Assembly (NCBI GenBank): GCA_015486425.1
Contig: WFRQ01000007.1
Coordinates: forward strand, 1 to 6,120
From: Deltaproteobacteria bacterium
GTDB taxonomy: Bacteria > Desulfobacterota > Dissulfuribacteria > Dissulfuribacterales > QOAL01
Length of the DNA stretch: 6,120 nucleotides
Reading direction: 5' to 3'
Shown: piece by piece, positions 1 to 5,540 of the stretch
Numbering within the stretch: position 1 is the stretch's first letter
Layout of the letters: every line of letters starts with the position of its first letter
Notes under the pieces: generated by a model
The model's database searches: none
What the model was told of the DNA's origin: nothing
The model's input: only the letters and a program-made list of their open reading frames with translations
Program-made: the position numbers and the translations under genes

Positions 1-1
1 C

Positions 2-84
2 AATAATATCATAGCCGCGATTCTCTTCTTAGTTTTATTTCTGGTCAATGTCCCGTGCAGCACACAGGCAGGTCAGGTCCGTAT
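2..84 (+). other. Signal-peptide-like reading frame upstream of, and out of frame with, the MEMO gene
   Basis: Frame 2 is open from the left edge to a TGA at 137-139. It reads NN-IIAAILFLVLFLV-NVPC-STQA-GQVR: a polar start, a long hydrophobic core and a plausible signal peptidase I site after STQA. No ATG, GTG or TTG precedes the hydrophobic core in this frame, so the start would lie left of the window. The signal ends where the MEMO domain begins in frame 1 (VRKPVWAGRFYP, from 85). A single-base deletion, or two extra bases, around 71-88 would explain the break. I infer this is the true N-terminus of the MEMO-AMMECR1 protein, separated by a frameshift or sequence error. A chance hydrophobic frame, or the end of an unrelated upstream gene, is the alternative. 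Confidence 0.55.
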
Positions 85-1569
85 GTTCGCAAACCTGTTT
101 GGGCCGGTCGTTTCTATCCGTCTGATCCAGCCAGGTTGAAAGCCATGATCGTAACTCTCATGGGTGAGGCGCAGCATGCAGTTTGCCTGTCCGGGGGCGC
201 AGCCCAGGTATCGCATAACCGGAAGCTCAGGGCCGTGGTCTTTCCGCACGCAGGATATGAGTACTCCGGCATGGTGGCTGCCCGTTCCGCCATGGAGATA
301 GAGGGAAGGAAATTTTCAACTGTTATTATAATCGGCCCGGACCACCGGGCAGGTTTCCGAAATGTGGCCATTAGCTCTGCCTCAGCATGGGAGACTCCTC
401 TCGGGCTGATTCCTGTCTCACCACGTGCTGAAGTTCTGAGAAATCATGCCAGGCTCTTTAAGCCAGTGGAACTTTCCGACCGCACAGAGCACTCAGTAGA
501 GGTTATTCTTCCATTTCTTCAGTACGTACTTGAAAAGTTTGACTTAATCCCCCTTGTGGCAGGGCCATGCAGCGCTTCAGAGATAGGAACATGCCTTGAT
601 CCTCTCCTTGATGATAAAACTCTCGTGGCAGTCAGCAGTGATCTTTCACATTACCTGACTGGTGAGGAGGCACGAGTCCGCGATGATGAGACAATTGGCA
701 GCATCCTGAAACTTGACTCCACACTGCTTGAGAGGGAAGAAAACAGGGCCTGCGGGAAATACCCCCTGATGATACTCATGGACCTTGCCCGCAGGCATCA
801 CTGGAAGCCTGAACTCCTCATGTACAGAAACAGCGGTGATATCACAGGTGATAATTCCAGGGTGGTAGGTTATGCGTCCATTGCTTTTTACCAGGGTGAG
901 GAGCAGGGTGGATCTGAACAGATCCAAACAGGCAAAAAAGATACAAAAAAGACCACAGGAGAATTTCAGGATATGAAAACACAGGAAAAGCCCAAGTTTC
1001 TCAGCCAGCAACAGGGTGTTGCCCTTACGCGGCTTGCAAGGCAGACAATAGAGGCAGCCTTTAATCAGACAGCCCCTGAACCACCCCTTCCCAAAGAGCT
1101 TGATGCCCCTGAACTGCGTGCGGAGCGAGGCACGTTTGTCACCCTTACCAGAAACGGCATGCTCAGGGGGTGTATTGGAAATATCATTCCACGTGGCTCA
1201 ATTATCGAAAGTGTAAAGAGAAATGCCATTAATGCGGCTTTCAGGGATTTCAGATTCCCTCCTCTCACCAGGGATGAACTTAAGGATATCCACATTGAGG
1301 TAAGCATACTGACGCTTCCTGAAAAGCTGGAATATTCAGATGCCAGGGACCTGCTGTCAAAACTCCGCCCAAAGGTCCATGGAGTAATCATAGAAAAAGA
1401 CGGGGCCTCGGCAACTTTTCTGCCCCAGGTATGGGATCAGCTCCCGGAGCCTGAGGAGTTCCTGTCAAGACTCTGCATGAAGGCCGGGCTTCCTGCCAAT
1501 GAGTGGAAGAGCGGCACTCTTAAGGTAGAGACATACGAGGTGCAGTACTTTGACGAACCTAACCTTTGA
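55..1569 (+). CDS. amrB: AmmeMemoRadiSam components B and A fused (MEMO-AMMECR1 protein)
   Basis: This 504-residue chain has two domains. Residues about 12-280 are a MEMO domain: AGRFYP (17-22), PHAGYEYSG (64-72), GPDH (94-97), EHSVEV (145-150), SSDLSHY (194-200) and a Cys at 233 in RACG. H65, H97 and C233 correspond to the metal-ligand positions reported for human MEMO1, with D196/H199 nearby; the fold is related to class III extradiol dioxygenases. A charged, low-complexity linker follows (about 281-315). Residues about 316-500 are an AMMECR1 domain with its hallmark LRGCIG (370-375). The two components are separate proteins in many organisms. Together with the radical SAM protein encoded at 4269-5477 they form the AmmeMemoRadiSam trio, whose reaction is unknown. 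The GTG at 55 is the only start codon before the domain in this frame and has no Shine-Dalgarno. The real N-terminus may be the signal peptide in frame 2 (see 2-84). No convincing terminator follows. Domain assignment is secure; the start is not. Confidence 0.93.
   Translation: MQHTGRSGPYVRKPVWAGRFYPSDPARLKAMIVTLMGEAQHAVCLSGGAAQVSHNRKLRAVVFPHAGYEYSGMVAARSAMEIEGRKFSTVIIIGPDHRAGFRNVAISSASAWETPLGLIPVSPRAEVLRNHARLFKPVELSDRTEHSVEVILPFLQYVLEKFDLIPLVAGPCSASEIGTCLDPLLDDKTLVAVSSDLSHYLTGEEARVRDDETIGSILKLDSTLLEREENRACGKYPLMILMDLARRHHWKPELLMYRNSGDITGDNSRVVGYASIAFYQGEEQGGSEQIQTGKKDTKKTTGEFQDMKTQEKPKFLSQQQGVALTRLARQTIEAAFNQTAPEPPLPKELDAPELRAERGTFVTLTRNGMLRGCIGNIIPRGSIIESVKRNAINAAFRDFRFPPLTRDELKDIHIEVSILTLPEKLEYSDARDLLSKLRPKVHGVIIEKDGASATFLPQVWDQLPEPEEFLSRLCMKAGLPANEWKSGTLKVETYEVQYFDEPNL
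957..975 (+). promoter_or_regulatory. Possible internal ribosome binding site and start for a free AMMECR1 domain
   Basis: AGGAG (957-961) lies 11 bases before an in-frame ATG (973-975, residue M307), with AGG closer in at 968-970. The ATG sits in the linker just before the AMMECR1 domain, so initiation here would yield a complete stand-alone AMMECR1 protein of 198 residues. The spacing is longer than optimal. The purine-rich linker codons could produce this by chance. Confidence 0.2.
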
Positions 1570-1594
1570 TGAAACGCTCAATTCCGGTTTCTGT

Positions 1595-1746
1595 TTTATC
1601 GGAAAATATGGGAGCATGCCCCGTTTGTTCCAACGTGCTGTGGCGTGTATAGTTGTCAGTTTTCAGTTATCAGTAGTCAGTAACTGAAAACTGCACACTG
1701 ATAACTGAAAACTCAGACCGTCTTATGCACAATTTATCCGAAAATA
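1595..1746. repeat. Pair of 14-bp imperfect direct repeats bracketing the first palindrome
   Basis: TTTATCGGAAAATA (1595-1608) and TTTATCCGAAAATA (1733-1746) differ at one base and lie 138 bp apart. They flank the TCAGTT palindrome, and the second copy touches the start of the 7-bp array. They could be remnants of a duplication made on insertion, or chance in AT-rich DNA. Confidence 0.35.
1656..1715. repeat. Palindrome built from two converging arrays of 7-bp units
   Basis: The left arm is four units of consensus TCAGTTN (1656-1683). The right arm is five units of about TAACTGA (1681-1715), its reverse complement. The best inverted pair is 17 bp and perfect: 1658-1674 against 1697-1713, with a 22-nt loop. 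An alternative 13-bp pairing joins 1657-1669 to 1681-1693. The hairpin can therefore form in several registers. No T-run follows, so it is not a normal intrinsic terminator. Short 7-bp repeats of this general kind are known from intergenic regions of cyanobacteria and other bacteria; their role is unclear. Confidence 0.8.
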
Positions 1747-1794
1747 GCTCACAGCTCAAAGCTCAAAGCTGAAAGCTCAAAGCGCAAGGCTCAA
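1746..1794. repeat. Heptanucleotide tandem array, seven units of about AGCTCAA
   Basis: Seven contiguous 7-bp units fill exactly 49 bp. Three are AGCTCAA (1753-1759, 1760-1766, 1774-1780) and the other four are variants with one change each (AGCTCAC, AGCTGAA, AGCGCAA, GGCTCAA). The unit sequence differs from that of the neighbouring TCAGTT palindrome, but the period is the same. The next base pairs continue the pattern only as AG. Confidence 0.85.
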
Positions 1795-1844
1795 AGTATA
1801 ATAAGCCATATTTGCTTTCAGATTCCGACTTTGAGCTTTGAGCT
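1785..1844. repeat. Inverted partner of the AGCTCAA array, forming a stem-loop
   Basis: Bases 1830-1844 (TTTGAGCTTTGAGCT) are the exact reverse complement of 1753-1767 in the array. With a shorter loop, 1785-1797 pairs with 1828-1840 as 13 bp including one G-T wobble, around a 30-nt AT-rich loop (1798-1827). As with the first palindrome, the repeat periodicity allows several pairing registers. Confidence 0.7.
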
Positions 1845-1854
1845 AACTTTCTGC

Positions 1855-1882
1855 TGGTTCCCAAACTCCAGTTTGGGAACCA
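1855..1882. repeat. Perfect 13-bp-arm palindrome with a 2-nt centre
   Basis: TGGTTCCCAAACT (1855-1867) and AGTTTGGGAACCA (1870-1882) are exact reverse complements separated by CC. A second, smaller stem, GAAGC-TCCT-GCTTC, follows at 1890-1903. There is no T-tract on either strand, so it does not look like a terminator. The very small centre favours a DNA cruciform or protein-binding palindrome, or a REP-like unit, over a stable RNA hairpin with a normal loop. Confidence 0.85.
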
Positions 1883-2017
1883 TGAACCGGAAGCTCCTGC
1901 TTCTGTACTCAAACAATGTCACACGCAGCAAGAGCGTATTTTCATAGTTCGTTGTGCTCGTCCCGGGAATGGCAGTTACCATGTAATATCTTGAGATATC
2001 TACACGTTACAGATAGT

Positions 2018-2046
2018 TTGTCATAATATTTAACGAGGTCTTAAAT
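2018..2046 (+). promoter_or_regulatory. Candidate sigma-70-type promoter for the membrane-protein gene
   Basis: TTGTCA (2018-2023, 5 of 6 to the -35 consensus) is spaced 17 bp from TTAAAT (2041-2046, 4 of 6 to the -10). It would start transcription near 2053, about 80 bp before the TTG start. The match is modest and the area is AT-rich, so chance is possible. The same promoter would drive the overlapping radical SAM gene. Confidence 0.3.
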
Positions 2047-2067
2047 AAAAAATATCGCGTATTTTTT
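2047..2067. repeat. AT-rich inverted repeat
   Basis: AAAAAATA (2047-2054) and TATTTTTT (2060-2067) pair perfectly around TCGCG. The stem is all A-T and ends in a T-run, so it could weakly terminate in either direction. It could equally be a regulatory site at the start of the leader of the downstream gene. Confidence 0.4.
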
Positions 2068-2071
2068 GCTC

Positions 2072-2099
2072 TGGTTCCCGACCCCCGGTTTGAGTATCA
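2072..2099. repeat. Diverged direct copy of the 1855-1882 palindrome
   Basis: It begins with the same TGGTTCCC and keeps GGTTTG in the second arm. By hand alignment it matches 21 of 28 positions of the 1855-1882 unit. Its own symmetry is lost through changes in both arms. It sits 217 bp downstream of the first copy in the same orientation. Confidence 0.5.
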
Positions 2100-2133
2100 G
2101 ACCAACCTGTGTGTTTTGACTGCGAGTTGACAA

Positions 2134-4272
2134 TTGCTGACTAAACTGGAATCTGCAGTCCTCTCTCTTGTAATAGTAACCGGTGTTTCATCTGTGGTAA
2201 CACAGATACTTACCATCAGGGAGTTCCTGTCCCAGTTCCAGGGAAATGAGATAGTTATATCGCTTGTCATGTTCAACTGGCTCATGGCAGGCGGTGCAGG
2301 CACGCTTATATCACACAGGGCAAGCCGCCTGTTTACCCCTTCTGCCAGCAGGCTTGCCTTGCTGTCGGCGCTGCTTGCCGCACTCTCAGTGGTGCAGATT
2401 CCGCTCATACGCATTTTGCGGCATCATGCCTTTATCTGCGGGGCATCCGTTGGGTTCTATCCTGCATGGCTGTTTACCCTGCTTCTCACTCTTCCTTACT
2501 GCATGCTCCTTGGTTTCGTGCTTCCCTACAGCCTCTTTGTGCTCAGGGAGACGTTTCCTGATTATGCCGGGGCACGCATCTACATTTATGACAATATCGG
2601 CGATACCCTTGGAGGGCTTGTTTTTTCCACTGCCCTGGTTTTTCTGCTTACTCCGGTAAAGGCAGTAATTGCCGCAAATCTTCCCCTGCTTATCTGCGCC
2701 CTGGTGCTCCTTGGGTGCGGCAATGAAAATTATATCAGGTCCGTGAGGGGCATTGTCTCCATGCTGCTGATCTCTGTGGCCTTTACTGCCTCTGCGCTTT
2801 GGGCAGTGTCTCATGAATTTTCCACCCTTGGCTGTGGCGCTGGTAGAATCGTTCACTATTCCGAGTCAAAATTCGGCAGGGTTGTCATTACGGAAGATCA
2901 GGGTCAGGTAACGCTTGTTCAGGACGGTGTGCCTGTTTTCAGCAGTGAGAACAGGGAGCTTGCGGAAGAGAGCGTGCATTTCCTTATGGCACAGATTGAA
3001 AACCCAGGTCGGGTGCTGCTGATCTCAGCACAGGGCGGCATGATCCGCGAGCTCGAAAAGTATCATGTCAGGAAGATTGACTATGTTGAGCTTGATCCCC
3101 AGGTGAGTGATGCAGTGTTCAGATATGGTCTGCTTGAGAAAAGCCCGGCCCTTGATGTGATACATCAGGACGGAAGGGCCTGGCTTGCCGGAACTGACAG
3201 GAAGTATGACGCAATAATAATAAGCCTTCCTGAGCCTGACACCTTTCAGCTCAACCGGTTTTACACCATTGAGTTTATGAAACTTGCAAAAAAGCGGCTT
3301 ACAGACAGGGGAGGGGTAAGCTTTTCCGTTAATGGATATGACAGTTACATAGGCGGCCCTGAACTTGAAAAGGTATCCTCCCTGTTTCGTACAGCCTCAA
3401 TGTGTTTCAGAAACGTTCTCATGCTCCCTGGTCTCAGGGTGTTTTTTGTCTGTTCGGACAGCAGCCTTCAGACAGACATACCCTCACTTCTTCAGGGCAG
3501 GGGCATTGTCACTGAATGGATAGCAAACTGGTTTTACGGAAACATCACTGAAGAGCGCATAGCCGGTCTGAGGCAGGCGGTTGAGCCCCATGCCGTGCTT
3601 AACACAGACCTTGAGCCAGGTCTGATCAGAATAATGTTTCAGCAGTGGTTCCTGAAATTCGGCTCTTCTCCAACGCTTTTTGCAGCAATACTTGTGCTCA
3701 CCTCCCTGTTTTATGTTGCATTAACTGACAGGCGCCAGTTTGTAATATTTTCAACAGGCGCCATGGTGATGGGCGCAGAGACCCTTGTGATATTCACGTT
3801 CCAGGTCTTTTACGGGTATGTCTATTTTCTCATTGGCATTATCATAACGGTCTTTCTCGCAGGTCTCATGCCCGGCGCCTTAATTGGAAGCAGGCTCAGG
3901 GACGAGCAGTGTATGCCGCTTTTAAGGTATTCGGATATGGCTCTTGCCGCTCTGATGGCCTTGTTTGTATTATGGATACACTGGAACAGTGGTGTCCGCA
4001 CACCTGAGTGGTGTTTCCTGCTGTTCGGTTTTTTGATCTCTGTACTCTGTGGCCTGCAGTTTCCAGCAGCTCTCAGGCTGCAGGGAGATACCGGAAGCAG
4101 TGTGGCTGGCACGTTTTCAGCAGATATCATTGGAGCGGGGCTGGGCGCCCTGCTTGTAAGCCTGGTGCTTATTCCATACGGAGGATTTGAGGTGGCAGGA
4201 ACAGGCCTTGTCCTTCTGAAGTTTTTAAGCCTTGCGGTTCTCTTCCGACTGCGACAGGAGGTGAAAAGATGA
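2134..4272 (+). CDS. Polytopic membrane protein with spermidine-synthase-like domain
   Basis: This 712-residue protein has an N-terminal block of about seven membrane segments (residues 8-225), a soluble Rossmann domain (about 235-490) and a C-terminal block of about six segments (510-705). The Rossmann domain resembles spermidine synthases: a glycine loop (SAQGG, 298-302), the acidic ribose-binding strand VELD (318-321), DGR (346-348) and YDAIIISLPEPD (358-369), then QLNRFYT (372-378). True aminopropyltransferases have a GGGDGG loop and a catalytic Asp in a motif like D-S/T-x-D-P. Here the loop has lost its Asp and the catalytic position is Ser365. The protein is therefore probably a SAM-like-ligand binder or a different transferase, not a proven polyamine synthase. 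An in-frame TGA at 2128-2130 forces the start to 2134, a TTG with a weak GAG (2124-2126) seven bases before it. The gene overlaps the radical SAM gene by 4 bp. Homologues are often annotated as spermidine synthase. Confidence 0.85.
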   Translation: MLTKLESAVLSLVIVTGVSSVVTQILTIREFLSQFQGNEIVISLVMFNWLMAGGAGTLISHRASRLFTPSASRLALLSALLAALSVVQIPLIRILRHHAFICGASVGFYPAWLFTLLLTLPYCMLLGFVLPYSLFVLRETFPDYAGARIYIYDNIGDTLGGLVFSTALVFLLTPVKAVIAANLPLLICALVLLGCGNENYIRSVRGIVSMLLISVAFTASALWAVSHEFSTLGCGAGRIVHYSESKFGRVVITEDQGQVTLVQDGVPVFSSENRELAEESVHFLMAQIENPGRVLLISAQGGMIRELEKYHVRKIDYVELDPQVSDAVFRYGLLEKSPALDVIHQDGRAWLAGTDRKYDAIIISLPEPDTFQLNRFYTIEFMKLAKKRLTDRGGVSFSVNGYDSYIGGPELEKVSSLFRTASMCFRNVLMLPGLRVFFVCSDSSLQTDIPSLLQGRGIVTEWIANWFYGNITEERIAGLRQAVEPHAVLNTDLEPGLIRIMFQQWFLKFGSSPTLFAAILVLTSLFYVALTDRRQFVIFSTGAMVMGAETLVIFTFQVFYGYVYFLIGIIITVFLAGLMPGALIGSRLRDEQCMPLLRYSDMALAALMALFVLWIHWNSGVRTPEWCFLLFGFLISVLCGLQFPAALRLQGDTGSSVAGTFSADIIGAGLGALLVSLVLIPYGGFEVAGTGLVLLKFLSLAVLFRLRQEVKR
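4256..4271 (+). promoter_or_regulatory. Perfect Shine-Dalgarno at a stop/start overlap
   Basis: AGGAGGTGA (4256-4264) matches the 16S anti-Shine-Dalgarno in full. The AGGAGG core ends seven bases before the ATG at 4269. That ATG overlaps the upstream TGA (ATGA, 4269-4272), the usual arrangement for translational coupling. It is much stronger than any site before the other genes here and fixes this start. Confidence 0.9.
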
Positions 4273-5477
4273 TTGAAAAAAGCTTTAAGAATGCAGGTCC
4301 CTGTGCCGGGGTAAGCAGGCGCAAGCTCATAACAGGAACCTGTACGCTGCTTGGGGCCTGCGTCATGGGCAGTCCTGTCTCCGCATGGTTTTTTTCAGAA
4401 AGTTCAGGTTCCGAAGACATCAGGGGGCATATATTCAAGCATGATGCGCCTGAGAAGCTCTGGAAGTGGCACAAAAAGGCAAAGTACCAGAAAAGTCTGG
4501 CAAACAGGCGTACAGCCTGCGGAATCTGTCCAAACAGGTGTGTCCTTGCCCCTGGAGACAGGAGTGTCTGCCGTTCCAGGGTAAATATGGACGGCACTCT
4601 TTATTCACTTGCATACGGGGCAGCGTGCGCAGTCCATGTTGACCCTGTGGAAAAGAAACCCCTGTATCATTTCAAGCCCCGAACCACTGCATTTTCCATT
4701 GCTGCCACAGGGTGCAGTTTCAGGTGCCTTAACTGTCAGAACTGGCAGATATCCCAGGTGAGGCCTGAAGATGTGCGGCACTATGACATGTTTCCTGAAC
4801 AGGTGGTAAAAGGTGCCATGGATGCCAGCGCTGCATCAGTTGCCTACACCTACAGCGAGGCCACTACCTGGTTTGAGTATATGACTGATACGGCCCGCCT
4901 GGCCAGAGAGGCAGGGCTTTCAAACCTGTATATCTCAAACGGCTACATAAATCCAAAACCTCTTGATGAACTGTGCGGACTGATTGACGCAGCCAATGTC
5001 AATCTTAAATCCTTCAGTGATAAGATATACAGGAAGCTCAACGGTGGCAGGCTGAAACCCGTGCTCAACACCTTCATGACCATGAATCGTCGTGGAGTGC
5101 ATTTTGAGATGACAAACCTGGTGGTGCCAGGCTATGTGGATGATCCGGACATGGTAAAGCGCATGTGCGCATGGATTGTGGAAACCCTCGGGCCTGATCA
5201 CCCTCTGCATTTTCTGAGATTCTTTCCTCAGTACAGGCTTGATCGCCTTGCCCCCACACCTGTGGCAACACTGACAAAATTCCGGGACATTGCCATGTCA
5301 GAGGGTATTCATTACGTTTACGTAGGTAATGTGCCAGGGCATCCGGGCAATAATACGTGGTGTCACAACTGTGGCAAACTGCTGATTGAGCGGCGTGGCT
5401 ATAATATACCTGTGTATAATATAAAAAATGGAAGGTGCGCCTTCTGCAATACTGTTATCCCAGGAGTGTGGAGCTGA
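4269..5477 (+). CDS. amrS: AmmeMemoRadiSam radical SAM enzyme with twin-arginine-like N-terminus
   Basis: This 402-residue protein contains the radical SAM 4Fe-4S motif C149-x3-C153-x2-C156 (CSFRCLNC), followed by NWQIS and a pyruvate-formate-lyase-activase-like barrel. The family signatures match the AmmeMemoRadiSam enzyme: an N-terminal cluster C84-x2-C87-x3-C91 with C101, VDPVEKKPLYHF before the motif, FLRFFPQYRL (315-324), and a C-terminal C365-x2-C368 plus C390-x2-C393 that resembles a zinc ribbon. The first 60 residues are extra: SRRKLI (16-21) followed by a hydrophobic run ending in GACVMGSPVSAW looks like a Tat signal, with possible cleavage after A39 or, less well, a lipobox Cys at 31. 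Export of a SAM-dependent enzyme would be unusual, so the signal may be non-functional or act as an anchor. The chemistry and substrate are unknown. It is coupled to the membrane protein gene upstream. Confidence 0.93.
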   Translation: MIEKSFKNAGPCAGVSRRKLITGTCTLLGACVMGSPVSAWFFSESSGSEDIRGHIFKHDAPEKLWKWHKKAKYQKSLANRRTACGICPNRCVLAPGDRSVCRSRVNMDGTLYSLAYGAACAVHVDPVEKKPLYHFKPRTTAFSIAATGCSFRCLNCQNWQISQVRPEDVRHYDMFPEQVVKGAMDASAASVAYTYSEATTWFEYMTDTARLAREAGLSNLYISNGYINPKPLDELCGLIDAANVNLKSFSDKIYRKLNGGRLKPVLNTFMTMNRRGVHFEMTNLVVPGYVDDPDMVKRMCAWIVETLGPDHPLHFLRFFPQYRLDRLAPTPVATLTKFRDIAMSEGIHYVYVGNVPGHPGNNTWCHNCGKLLIERRGYNIPVYNIKNGRCAFCNTVIPGVWS

Positions 5478-5481
5478 TCGT

Positions 5482-5511
5482 CAGGGTTTTCTCAAGGAAA
5501 ACCTTGCCCTG
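5482..5511 (+). repeat. Short hairpin with alternative pairings in the gap before the protease gene
   Basis: GTTTTC (5486-5491) pairs with GAAAAC (5497-5502) around TCAAG. Alternatively CAAGG (5493-5497) pairs with CCTTG (5502-5506), extended by CAGGG (5482-5486) with CCCTG (5507-5511) across an internal bulge. The two forms exclude each other. No T-run follows, so it is not a standard intrinsic terminator; an attenuator-like or RNA-processing role is possible but unsupported. Confidence 0.35.
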
Positions 5512-5540
5512 CATGGCAAAATACAGTATCAGATTGCGGC

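Larger units (their letters stand above)
1883..2071. other. Non-coding stretch between the two palindrome copies
   Basis: I see no gene here. An ATG at 1882 opens only 21 codons, without a ribosome binding site. Small symmetric sites are present: TCCCGGGA (1961-1968) and ATATCT-TG-AGATAT (1986-1999), which could be an operator half-site pair. Its right end becomes AT-rich and holds the best promoter candidate for the membrane-protein gene. Confidence 0.4.

Noticed and set aside
48..141. ATG at 48 as the start of the MEMO gene
   Set aside because: It is in frame 3, not the MEMO frame, and its translation shows no MEMO or signal-peptide features.
646..1391. Minus-strand open frames at 646-1011 and 1065-1391
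   Set aside because: They lie antisense inside well-conserved MEMO and AMMECR1 coding sequence and show no recognisable domain.
1571..1597. Terminator directly after the MEMO-AMMECR1 gene
   Set aside because: GAAAC/GTTTC gives only a 5-bp AT-rich stem with an 11-nt loop, followed by a weak TGTTTTA; this is not convincing.
1746..1794. CRISPR array
   Set aside because: The units are 7 bp and contiguous, with no spacers of 25-40 bp and no cas genes nearby.
1882..1947. 21-codon open frame starting in the palindrome
   Set aside because: It has no ribosome binding site and no composition signal, and its ATG is part of the repeat sequence.
2097..2856. Open frames at 2097-2414 (-), 2264-2659 (+) and 2386-2856 (-)
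   Set aside because: They are shadows of the membrane-protein gene, whose hydrophobic segments and motifs clearly mark the true frame.
4169..5277. Minus-strand open frames opposite the radical SAM gene
   Set aside because: The plus-strand frame carries the radical SAM motif and continuous family similarity; the opposite frames have odd composition and no motifs.
5482..5511. Rho-independent terminator after the radical SAM gene
   Set aside because: The hairpin forms, but no T-run follows and the next gene starts only 30 bp later.
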